NCBI GenBank assembly: GCA_028274465.1
Contig: CM051456.1
Span: forward strand, 66,078,753-66,142,752
Direction of reading: 5' to 3'
From: Plantago ovata
Lineage: Eukaryota; Streptophyta; Magnoliopsida; Lamiales; Plantaginaceae
DNA length: 64,000 nucleotides
Positions 55,721 to 64,000 of this stretch are shown here, piece after piece; positions within the stretch are counted from its first letter, which is position 1, and each line of letters starts with the position of its first letter. Below the pieces are notes generated by a model. It saw only the letters and a program-made list of their open reading frames with translations. It was not told the origin of the DNA and ran no database searches. Both the position numbers and the translations under genes were made by a program.

Positions 55721-55865
55721 ACCAATGAGGTCTAGCTCAATTGGTTAGACTGAGGTGTCATGACACTAGAGGTCATAGGTTCAATTCTCGTCAAGTGCGA
55801 GATTATTTATAGTTTATTACTAGCTTTGTAATGCGATTATTAAAAAAATTTATTAATAAAAAAAA
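55721..55865 (+). mobile_element. tRNA-derived SINE
   Basis: The tRNA-like head has box A TAGCTCAATTGG and box B GGTTCAATTC, 35 bases apart. The tail is AT-rich, ending in A-runs. A perfect 17-bp target duplication AGATTAGTTGTTGCACG flanks it (55,704-55,720 and 55,866-55,882). It is inserted in the non-coding part of element B, so it is younger than B's sequence there. No family name can be given from memory. Confidence 0.92.
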
Positions 55866-55882
55866 AGATTAGTTGTTGCACG

Positions 55883-57159
55883 TTGTTGTGTGGAGTCTAT
55901 TGCCAAGTTTTTTCGAACTTTTCTATTGTGTAGACTAAGTGCTTATGACCATTGATCATATGTTGCATCACTTTGCAAGTAGTTTGAGGCTTGTCTCGCT
56001 TGGTTTGTCACATTCGCATGTGCACTAGTTAAGCTTAGTAGTCTCGACATCACCTTGAGTGGTGTTTCTTCTGCTGCGGTTCACGATGGCCTTATAAAAT
56101 GATGCATGTTAGAGTCTATGGTTGTAACCCGTGTAATTATGTACGTAAGAGGCGACAAGTTCTTCACCTCGATTAGAGATTGCCAAATGCCTAGGAAGGA
56201 GGTAGTGTGAGGTGTGCGATTCCTTGTATTAAACCTATTCTATCGAATAGGTATGGGGAGGGGGTTGCTTCGTTGATCTTGTCTTTCGTCTTTGAGTCCT
56301 TGTAAAGTTTCCTTTTTCTTTTTCTTTTTGTTTTGTGTCCCAACCTATTCTTTCGAATAGGTTTGGGGAGGTGTCTTTGTAAAGAGTCTTTCCTTTTTCT
56401 TTTTCGTCTTTGTGCTCAAACCTATTCTTTCGAATAGGTTTGGGGAGGTGTTTTTGACACTTAGTACTGCTGCTTGCCCCTATACAAAAAAAGGAGAAAG
56501 AGAAAAAGAAAAGAAGAAAAAAAAAAAGAGAAAAGAAAAAGAGAAAAAAAAAAAAAAGAAAGAAAATAAAGAATAAGACCCAAAAGCAAAAGAAGGGTCG
56601 TTGCAAGCCAAAAGCAGTCTAGTAAAGTGTCAAGTGTCATGTAAATATTTGTTATTGAAGTTATCGAGTTGTAAATTCTATCTTTCGTTTCGTGTCGCCT
56701 TTGTCCAAGGCCTGTTCTTGACCACCCTCGTCTTGCTATTCAAGAAGTGGTTGAAAGAGGCTCATTCTTGAGAATCTGGGTAGAATAGGGGAGTGTTATC
56801 TTTCTAAGGGAACCCTCCTTCGTTTGATGAGAGCCAGTATTGGTTCGCCCTCTCTTGAGGAAAAGTCTCGCTTGGTGAACAGTAGTAAGCCCTCGGTTTC
56901 ATAGGCACGGGGCAATTGTAGTATGATAACATGCATCATTGTGTCGTCACTGACCAGGTCCAGGTAGAAGATGTTACGAGAGACTCCTTTGTTTAACCAA
57001 GTGCACATGAGAATGTGTATATTCGCAATCGAGGCATTCTTCAACCTACTTGCATGTCATGCTCATTTGGTTTTGTTCATAAGCATTTGGTAGATTCAAT
57101 AGATTAGTTCATTTTACTTGGCATGAGACTCCTTTTGTGTTGCATTTAGGATAGTTTGT
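55883..57159 (+). repeat. Conserved non-coding module of B (shared with A)
   Basis: It matches 16,960-18,175 of element A in order: GTTAAGCTTAGTAGTC, GACATCACCTTGAGTGGTG, TGCCTAGGAAGGAGGTAGTG, three hairpins AACCTATTC-NNTC-GAATAGGT(T) at 56,232, 56,342 and 56,419, a purine tract (56,485-56,590), GGGAACCCTCCTTCGTTTGA, and CAATCGAGGCATTCTTCAAC. No coding frame. Confidence 0.88.
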
Positions 57160-57195
57160 TGCTTGAGGACAAGCAAAGGTTTGGTTTGGGGAGTT
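57160..57195 (+). other. Hairpin and PPT of element B
   Basis: TTGCTTGAGGACAAGCAA, then AGGTTTGGTTTGGGGAGTT, directly before the 3' LTR. Confidence 0.9.
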
Positions 57196-58597
57196 TGATG
57201 AACGTATTTTTGACGCGTTCATCTTGTTTTTTTTACCTTCTTTTTCTATCTTCTAGCCTTGTTTTTTGGTTAGTTTTGTAGAATAGTGTCACGTTTTGTG
57301 TTTTCTACATTTTCAGGCACTTAGGTACGAAACGGCGTTTTTGGAGCTAAAAACGAGCCCTTTTGATGGAAAAGATGGCCCCGTTGAAGTTCCCCAATCT
57401 CCGTGGCTTGTTCATGAGTGTTTGAGCATCAATAAGCATTGAGAAGGATGAGTCCAAGGCACCCGAGGGCCGTACGAGGGCAAAAAGATTGAGTTTGAAG
57501 ACAAAAATCTGCCCAGGAGCCAAGCTAAGCGCCTGGAATAGTGAAGCGCTCCGCTTCATTTTCCAGGAGCTTTGGCACAGCAACCAAGTGAAGCGCTTGG
57601 AGGGCCAAAGCGCTTCGCTTGCCAAGCGCTCCGCTTGGACTCTCCAAGCGGTCCGCTTGGCAGCGGTTATGTTTTCGGATTTTCCTTCTTAGATCTGATC
57701 TTCTGTTACTTTTTGACATACTTTTGAACTGTAGCTTCGTTTTGGAGAGCTCCTAAGCCCCAAAACTCAGAGAAAACTCAGATTACATTGTATTTTAGCT
57801 TGGATTAAAGGTTTGGCATAGGATTGCATCCGTTGTTTCATCTACGGAGAGGTTTTCATCAATACCCACCGATTAGTGACAGCTTGGTGGTAACATTGTA
57901 TCATTATCTCTTGTCTAGTAGTTTGATTTGATGTATTCTATTTACAATTCATATGATTTGATGTCTATGTTGATGAATATGAGTAGCTAAATCCTTTGTG
58001 TTGGTGGTAGAACGTAGAATATGCATGCTATGGGTTATGTTTATGCTTACATGAGATTGTGATTCAATCTTGCTGCAAATTCCTTCATATGATTCTTAGT
58101 TGCCTATAAAATATATTCGAATTGAGTATAGTGACAAACTCATGGTCAATGAAAGCTATAGGATTGTATGTTAGAGATTTGAAGCATGCTAGATAAATGG
58201 TGTTAGTGACAAGCACCTCTAAGTATTGATAGTGATCTTTTATGATGTGTGTCTTGAAAGTTACCTAGACGAGTTGCTTAGCAGACTTGATCGAAGGTTT
58301 TACGCACTGAACTTGTGAGCATATTCGTAACCCATGCATGTGTATTTAATTTCTACCACCAACCGTTTCCAAACTTGATTACAACAATCTGATTTCTCGT
58401 TGCTTTGTTCAAAAGAAACGATTCTATAAACATTTGAACTCGTTGACTGAAATTACTAGCAAAAACCTCAAGCAAAGCCACGTTAGGTCCCGAGAGAACG
58501 ACACTCGGGGACAACTTGCCATTGCACTCTAGTTTGTGTAGTGATAAGTGTTCTTAGGATTTTAAACAAATTTAATTGGTGAAAAACGACATCATCA
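57196..58597 (+). repeat. 3' LTR of element B
   Basis: 1,402 bp, almost the same as the 5' LTR. The palindrome array is at 57,520-57,660 with one unit altered (CCAAGTGAAGCGCTTGG). Confidence 0.95.
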
Positions 58598-59150
58598 TCT
58601 GTGTAAAGAGATGATTTTAGCAGAGGATATGGAATGCAATTCAGTTGGTGCTATTGCTCGACCTTCCAAATCAAAGGACAGAATTTTCAAAGATTTACCA
58701 TGGTGAAAATTGCGTGTGAATATTGAAGAATGATTCATCCCCTATTTTGGTAGAAAGGGAAAGGAGAGTGATGCAGATACAGTCACAAAATAATTCTCGG
58801 TGGGTGGCGCAAGAGAAAAGAAAATGTAGGCCTATCTTTATTATGACCTAGGAGGTGTTTGATTTTGCATTTTATCTAGATAAGGAAATTTTAGATAAAA
58901 TGATGAATAGTGAAAACTCCAGATAATGGGCTTTATCTAAAACATAGTTTGGTGCAGTTTTTTTCGGATGCTGGCCCAGATAATGAGTTGGTTTGTGGGG
59001 ATAATTTTGATGTTTGGTCCATTATCTTGGCCCATTATCTTTTCTCCATATTTTGGCCCATTGATTGAAATGACATTGATGACCCCAGATTACAAGTGAT
59101 GTTTCAAAAATAACCCCCAACTACCAATTTAAATTCATCTTTTCTCATAA
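58598..59150. other. Region upstream of Myb/SANT-like gene 1
   Basis: No gene seen. Two short foldbacks, ATTTTATCTA/TAGATAAAAT (about 58,880-58,914) and AGATAA/TTATCT (about 58,922-58,940), follow GGAGGTGTTTGATTTTGC, a start often seen in MITEs. No partner terminal repeat or TSD was found. Confidence 0.4.
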
Positions 59151-60695
59151 GCTTCCCACACAGAAAAAAACGGAAACTCAATTTTATAAACAGAAACAGA
59201 GTCCCATTCACACGCGAAATTTCTCCAAAATTCCTTCCGCCACGGCCGGTGAACAGTGTCGCCGGAATCGCAGATCTTCTCCGGTAAGTAAGTATATCGA
59301 ATGCATACGCTGTTTTGTGCTTGAATTCGGGTCTATTCCATCCAATTTGTTTGGTGATTATGTGAATTTACATGTTTATTTTTGGTTTATTTTATTTTTG
59401 AATGCATTACTCCCAATTCCGCGATTAGTGCTTGTGGGTATGAAGTCGTAGATCTGTGGGTTTATTGTACTATGATCATCGCACTCCATGTTGTTTTGTA
59501 CATTGTTTATAGGTTCCTAATTACTCCGGCTTTAACTCTATTATGCTATGCAGCAGTAGTTTTTAAGGTGCAATTGATTTATGTAATCCCATTGAATAGT
59601 TTGCGCACTTACTTACTCCTGTTCCGCTTCATGATCATAATTGGACCCGGTTTTGTATCACTCTTAAGAAACATTGAAGAACGACTTCTATTTTATGTGG
59701 TGTGTATTTTGTACTATCGAATTAGCAATTAACTACATTTGTGATACACTGCATGTCCAGAAGAATATGTAATAACCTCATTTATGTTATTGTTTTATAA
59801 TGTACTGGTTGGATTAGGGAATATTTTTGGTTTGTTTTCTTTTGGTTGAGGCAGTATTATTAGTTCTGTTTAACTTGTGCAAAATTGTAAAACTATGATA
59901 AGTTATACATGTATATGCCATGATGTAGTCGGAAATAAAAACAATACCCGCAATTGCGATTTCAACAACAAACATCAGTTCCATAATCATTCTAATAGGT
60001 TCTGCAAATACTTATTTCTTTACGATTTGTATTAGGAGTTGTTGCTGTGTAAGTTAATCATTTTTTCCACGTAGAAATGGCTCGTGTAAATCGTACAAGG
60101 CAGAACCGTTTTCTACGGTTGGCTGGTTGGGAAAGAGATGAGGACATTCTCCTTGTTCGTATGTTAGATGAATTTGCAAATTGTTCACGCCTACAAAGCA
60201 GGCACTCATTCATTGCTGTGTTGAGTATTTGTGCGGCTGAAATCAGCGAGAAGTTGCGAAAAAACGTGCCCGTTTCTTCACTGATAACAGCGTTGGCCTC
60301 AATCAGGCGTAAGTACACTAAATTCAAAGAGTTTCTGGCACTACCAGGTGTTTTCTACGCTATGAGGCGTAATCGTGTGTATGCTAGAGAGCTGTACTGG
60401 AGCAACTTGGGTGGGAAGGTACTCCCTTTTCCGCATGCCCTCTCTCTGAAATTAAGATATATAACATGTGCCACGTTTATGACTAACACCCCTTGTTGCA
60501 TTGTTATTATAATATGAGAAAATATCTGCTGAGAAAATATCTGCTCGATGCATGAGAACGAGAGGAGAGCCACTGTATCGTCAATTGCGAAACATCTTCT
60601 CCAGAGACGGCTGTTTCACTCTTCTAGATGAGTCCGCTTTCGGAGTTGCATTGGAGGTCGACAATGGAAGCTTGTTTGAAAGGAAGAAACTGTGA
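59150..60695 (+). CDS. Myb/SANT-like domain protein 1 (spliced)
   Basis: Proposed structure: 5' UTR exon to 59,283, intron 59,284-60,074 (CCG|GTAAGT..CACGTAG), coding exon 60,075-60,418 with ATG at 60,077, intron 60,419-60,533 (AAG|GTACTC..GCTGAG), last exon 60,534-60,695 ending TGA. The protein is about 167 residues. Its core (WERDEDILLVRMLDEFANCS, SLITALASIRRKYTKFKEFL, ALPGVFYAMRRNRVYA) fits the Myb/SANT-like domain (PF12776) found in plant nuclear proteins and in Harbinger-associated ORFs. The second exon (EPLYRQLRNIFSRDG) matches the same part of gene 2. A DNA- or chromatin-binding role is inferred from the family. No transposase lies nearby. Confidence 0.75.
59284..60074 (+). other. 5' UTR intron of gene 1
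   Basis: GTAAGTAAGT at the donor and TTTTTTCCACGTAG at the acceptor, 791 bp. The acceptor ends two bases before the ATG. The 116-residue frame inside (59,382-59,732) is hydrophobic, random-looking translation. Confidence 0.7.
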
Positions 60696-61930
60696 AAATT
60701 TGAGTTGCTTTACAGTAATCACTAAAATGAAGAAGTACTACTTCGTTCATCTGTTTGCAATTACGTTGCTTGTTCTCTGGAGTTAATTTAGTATGTCCTG
60801 CCTACCATCTTTGTAGGTTAATTTATTATATGTTCGCTAAACAAATTATTGTAAGATTAAAATTGCATTTCGGTTCGGTGATGTAGTATGCATTTGTTGG
60901 TGGATTAACTTAAGTGGTCGTGATTCGTATCATTAGTAGATTTAAATGATGCAGTATTGTATTCAAATACATTTCTTATTCGTCTAGAATGTGAATTGTT
61001 GCACTGTAATGGTGTGGTAATTATTAGTCTTTTTTACTATCATGCAAGAAAAGTATATACAAGATATGTTTAATAAGAACGCCACAATCTTCAAAGTGGC
61101 GGGTTTGATTAAATTGTGCATACGTAATTCTTTGCAGAGTTTATGAAAGTTGGTTGGGAAGTATACTGTCTGTATGGTTTGTGTGACAGTAAAAATGATG
61201 TTTTTTGTATGGAAATTCAGAATTTCAGCAAAGTTTATGTGCATTTCATCCTTTTACTGCACTTAAGCTAATTTTTGGACTGGAAATTTGATTGATGAAG
61301 GATGTACTGTCCCTTTATGTGATTGACTTTGGTAGCTCATAAGCTTTAAATTTGGATGAATTTAAGTTAGCTTATTCCAGCAATTTAGTTCTGTGTACAC
61401 TGCTGAATTGTTCAAGACTGTTGTATATGTAACTTTATGTACTACATTGGCTTATGTCAATTTGCAGGCATTTATGTTAACTTGTTCCTTTAGTTAACAG
61501 CTGAACAAAATCCTGAATTGCATTTAAAGGATGTGTGAATATGGCAGCTGGAAATTTTATTTTTTGCTTCTGTGAATGAATTAGTAAAACTAGTTTCTTG
61601 AAACTACACAGCCTGCCCATAGTTTGTGTAAATTAAGAATTGAATGACTATGAAATTACTAAGTAGGTAGTTCATTAATATTACCTGGAATAAATATTTC
61701 TGTAAAGCCTTCAGTTAGCCATTGTTAGGAGCTATTAAGTACAGCAGAAAGTTGTCAACCCACAGCAACATAAAGTACACAGGTAGTCTTCAAAGATAGC
61801 AAGAAAGATTTGAATTAATGGCCAAATCTAATGCCAATTCTTCCAACCTTTGTACAAGCTTACAAGCAATGCATTGCATTGAATTTCTGCAGAGTCCTTT
61901 CTTATATTCAGACTCAAAATAATCTAGAGT
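60696..61930. other. Spacer between the two Myb/SANT-like genes
   Basis: AT-rich, no frame, repeat or RNA gene recognised. It holds the 3' UTR of gene 1 and the promoter of gene 2. Confidence 0.6.
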
Positions 61931-61935
61931 TTGCA

Positions 61936-61944
61936 CTATAAATA
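61936..61944 (+). promoter_or_regulatory. TATA box of Myb/SANT-like gene 2
   Basis: CTATAAATA followed about 30 bases on by TTCATTCTCACCAACC, a plausible start region, and by a small 5' UTR exon with donor CAGAG|GTAGT at 61,989. Confidence 0.7.
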
Positions 61945-61988
61945 TAAGGTGGCTTCAAGGTTCATTCTCACCAACCAAACACACAGAG

Positions 61989-62101
61989 GTAGTATCTTTC
62001 ATATTTCTAACTCTTCTTATTTATGTTATAATCTCTCAGGTTGTTCTACTATACTGTATGAATTTCATCTTGAATACTAACTTGTGCATCTCATTTTGCA
62101 G
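61989..62101 (+). other. 5' UTR intron of gene 2
   Basis: GTAGTATCTT at the donor and CTCATTTTGCAG at the acceptor, 113 bp. The ATG lies 16 bases into the next exon. Confidence 0.7.
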
Positions 62102-62117
62102 ACAACATCAAGTACAT

Positions 62118-63165
62118 ATGGCTACCTCAAATATGACACAAGATCACATGTTCTTCCCTGAAGGTGGCGTTTGGACCAGGGAGCATGAAGAGTACTTTGT
62201 CGACATCCTTTCTGAGCATGCGACGGCCAACAATGTTCGTATCAATGAAGGCTGCCCGTCTTTTAAACGTGCACTTTTCCTTCTGAACAAGAGGGCAGGA
62301 GGTCATTTCGGGAGGACTTCACTTCTCCAGCGGTTTCGCATGCTCAAACTCCGAAACGAGGAGTTTGCACGGATCCTTAGGCTTCCCGGTGTTTTGCACG
62401 ACACTGAGAGGAAGATGCTTGTGATCTACAAGGACATTGTTTGGAAGGATATCAAGCAGGTTGGGTTCGCTACCAAAAGTTAATTAAGTGTCCCTTACAA
62501 AGTTTCATTACTAACCTGATTTTATATATCGAATATTCCGTCCTCACTTATCTGCTGTTCCACTTATTTATTTTCAGAACTACTTGTATGGAAATGCTTA
62601 TGTCGAAAAGGGAGAGCAGCAGTGGGACGACTTGGTTAACATTTTTGGTCCAGGGCCTGGGGACGATTTCATCGAACCAACTCATTACATAAACATAAGT
62701 TCTTCTGAGTTTGAGACTCCACCAAAACCTGCTTCACCTCCTCGTGGAAGGAGGATTTTTGGAACTCGACGTGGCACGAATGTAACTGGGAATTCAAATG
62801 CTGGACCATCAAATGCACGTGCTCGTCCTCCAGTCCGTCGTTCTTTGTTGCCAGATTCAGAATCTGTTCGAGCTGCAGGGGGTGAAGGAGCCGTTCCTCT
62901 TGGATTCAATGCATACCATTCTGCTGCTACTAGTGAGTCTGTTAGCTCAACTGGGGAAGGACCCATGTGGTATGGTGTTGGTAGGTCTGCTGCCGAATTG
63001 GTTCAAGGTGCTTATGAAACTCCAGTTCCTTACACTTTCGACGAACTCAGGGGCAGCACCGACTCTGGTTCCGCTGCAAGTAATCATCCAAACAACAACG
63101 CACGTGGTCAGGGTGCGTCTGCTCCTTCAACTTCGCCCTTCGACTTTGGTCCTTGGGGACTTTGA
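62118..63165 (+). CDS. Myb/SANT-like domain protein 2 (two coding exons)
   Basis: Exons 62,118-62,459 and 62,578-63,165, intron CAG|GTTGGG..TTTTCAG, giving 309 residues. The start MATSNMTQDHMFFPEGGVWT is the first ATG after the 5' UTR intron; an upstream ATG at 62,058 lies in that intron. Residues about 18-110 (WTREHEEYFVDILSEHATAN, SLLQRFRMLKLRNEEFARIL, RLPGVLHDTERKMLVIYKDI) form the Myb/SANT-like domain. Residues about 115-140 (NYLYGNAYVEKGEQQWDDLV) match gene 1. The rest is a Pro/Ser/Gly/Arg-rich tail ending STSPFDFGPWGL. Coding exon 1 is 342 bp in both genes, showing shared origin. Probably nuclear, by family. Confidence 0.82.
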
Positions 63166-63915
63166 ATTTGGATACATGAACGGTGGTAGCAAGGGCAGTT
63201 TTATGCTGTTAGTTAGACTTAGTTTCCTAGCAAGCTTCACGTATAATGATGTCGGTGAAATTTAAGTATGTTGTTTTCTATTAATCTATGCATTTTCACT
63301 TTTTTTAGGTAAGACTGCAGGCTCAATTTCATTTCATTTGTGGTAGTCGAACCATTGGGCTGTTTAGATTACTGATGAAGATTAATGATCTATAGGAATT
63401 AGATTGAAGTAAGGTAGTTGTTCGTGCAGTTTTAATATTACCTAAGTAATTTTGTAACAAGTTTCATGTATTTCTACGTGTCGTATTTTCATGAAGTCAT
63501 GTATTTCTACCTAAGTAATTTTGTAAGAAGTTTCATTTGTTGGTGTTATTATCATATTTTATAGCTCTATGTTCTTTGTCTCTTCATGATAACACATTAT
63601 ATCATTTCCACAGAATGGCATGCTGCTTGAATGCTTCAATGATAAATTTTGTTTAATTTGCCAAAGTTCGGTTCTTTTTCATTAAGAGCTGTTTCTTAAC
63701 ATGTTGAGATTATTTAAAGTGTCTGGCTTAATACATATTCGAAGTTCCACAATCATAAAACAGTCATGACAGCAACAAAGACAATACATAACTGACAGAA
63801 ATAATGTTCTAGAAAAAAAAGTAGCTTGCCATTGGAATGACACACATAGAAACTTTAATGGCAGCAATTTAGGATAACACACCAACTGCAACTTAAACCT
63901 AGAAACGTAGACCAA
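63166..63915. other. Convergent intergenic region
   Basis: No gene. A 69-bp imperfect tandem duplication of CCTAAGTAATTTTGTAA..AAGTTTCAT lies at about 63,441 and 63,510. Confidence 0.6.
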
Positions 63916-64000
63916 CTAATTCTTGAACACCGTCACCAAATTGAGGTAATTATCACGCTTGTCCACCTCGAACAGAACCGCATCTCCCTCGCATATATTG
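63916..64000 (-). CDS. Probable B3-domain protein, C-terminal end (partial)
   Basis: From the window edge on the minus strand: NICEGDAVLFEVDKRDNYLN then LVTVFKN and a TAG at 63,916-63,918. EGDxxxFE is the last strand pair of plant B3 DNA-binding domains (REM type), usually followed by a short tail like this one. Only 27 codons are visible, so the family call rests on one motif. It is convergent with Myb/SANT-like gene 2. Confidence 0.5.
   Translation of the reverse strand, partial: NICEGDAVLFEVDKRDNYLNLVTVFKN

Larger units (their letters stand above)
51218..58597 (+). mobile_element. Element B: young gag-protease LTR retrotransposon
   Basis: LTRs 51,218-52,622 (1,405 bp) and 57,196-58,597 (1,402 bp) differ at only a handful of bases. 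Perfect TSD TCTGT (51,213-51,217 and 58,598-58,602). The internal order is tRNA-Asp primer site, gag, protease, palindrome array, PPT-like tract, SINE insertion, conserved non-coding module, hairpin-PPT. RT, RNase H and integrase are absent. The gag and protease resemble the Athila branch of Gypsy. It inserted upstream of the antisense promoter of element H. Confidence 0.96.

Noticed and set aside
58850..59000. MITE or Harbinger transposon start
   Set aside because: GGAGGTGTTTG and foldbacks are suggestive, but no second terminal inverted repeat or TTA/TAA duplication could be located.
59382..59732. A 116-residue hydrophobic frame upstream of gene 1
   Set aside because: It lies wholly within a well-supported 5' UTR intron, has no recognisable motif, and its composition is that of translated AT-rich DNA.
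60077..63165. Myb/SANT-like genes as ORF1 of a PIF/Harbinger transposon
   Set aside because: No DDE transposase and no terminal inverted repeats in the window, and both genes have 5' UTR introns and promoter elements of ordinary genes; not fully excluded.

Overview
The window is plant nuclear DNA, most likely from a eudicot. The evidence is nested plant LTR retrotransposons with tRNA-iMet and tRNA-Asp primer sites, a Cassandra TRIM carrying a 5S rRNA-like segment, a tRNA-derived SINE, and spliced genes with GT..AG introns. The species cannot be named from the sequence. Roughly the first 58.6 kb is transposon-in-transposon sequence. Only about 58.6-64 kb looks like ordinary genic DNA.

Layout. 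(1) 1-21,511, minus strand: Copia element C of the SIRE/Maximus type, with 1,559-bp LTRs at both ends. Beyond its left LTR a second primer site and gag start again (element C'), so two units share one LTR. C has an intact 1,018-aa integrase-RT-RNase H frame and a long extra ORF downstream of pol. Two insertions interrupt it: a solo LTR (5,097-6,369, TSD GTAGC) and the gag-only element A (13,888-19,415). (2) 21,512-24,928, plus: LTR end, tRNA-Asp primer site, gag and protease of a broken Gypsy element E with a Tat-like gag. (3) 24,929-30,296, plus: element D, a gag-pol-less derivative of the C family in which the gag start codon leads straight into the extra ORF. (4) 30,297-35,837: 3' half of a Tat-type Gypsy element F with a spliced antisense gene (PF04195-like), ending in a PPT and LTR start. 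(5) 35,838-38,628: a probable lone LTR, G. (6) 38,629 to about 51,217: decayed Ogre/Tat element H with gag, PR, RT, RNase H, a second RNase H, INT, short-repeat arrays, and an antisense plant-mobile-domain gene with its own TATA box; a Cassandra TRIM (48,025-48,805, TSD ATCTA) sits in that gene. (7) 51,218-58,597, plus: element B, a young gag-protease element with TSD TCTGT that itself carries a SINE. (8) 58,598-64,000: two related Myb/SANT-like genes in tandem and the tail of a probable B3-domain gene.

How the parts relate. A and B lack RT and integrase and would need enzymes supplied in trans. Although their LTRs differ, they share one plan: an array of short GC-rich palindromes inside the LTR, a second array of the same family-specific palindrome just after gag, a G-rich PPT-like tract, then a conserved non-coding module with AACCTATTC/GAATAGGTT hairpins, each ending in a PPT-like GGTTTGGGGAG. 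A also shares its LTR 3' part, primer site and leader with E, although the two carry unrelated gag genes. A, B and E therefore look like mosaics of exchangeable cis-modules. This matched-palindrome, gag-only architecture is the most unusual system in the window.
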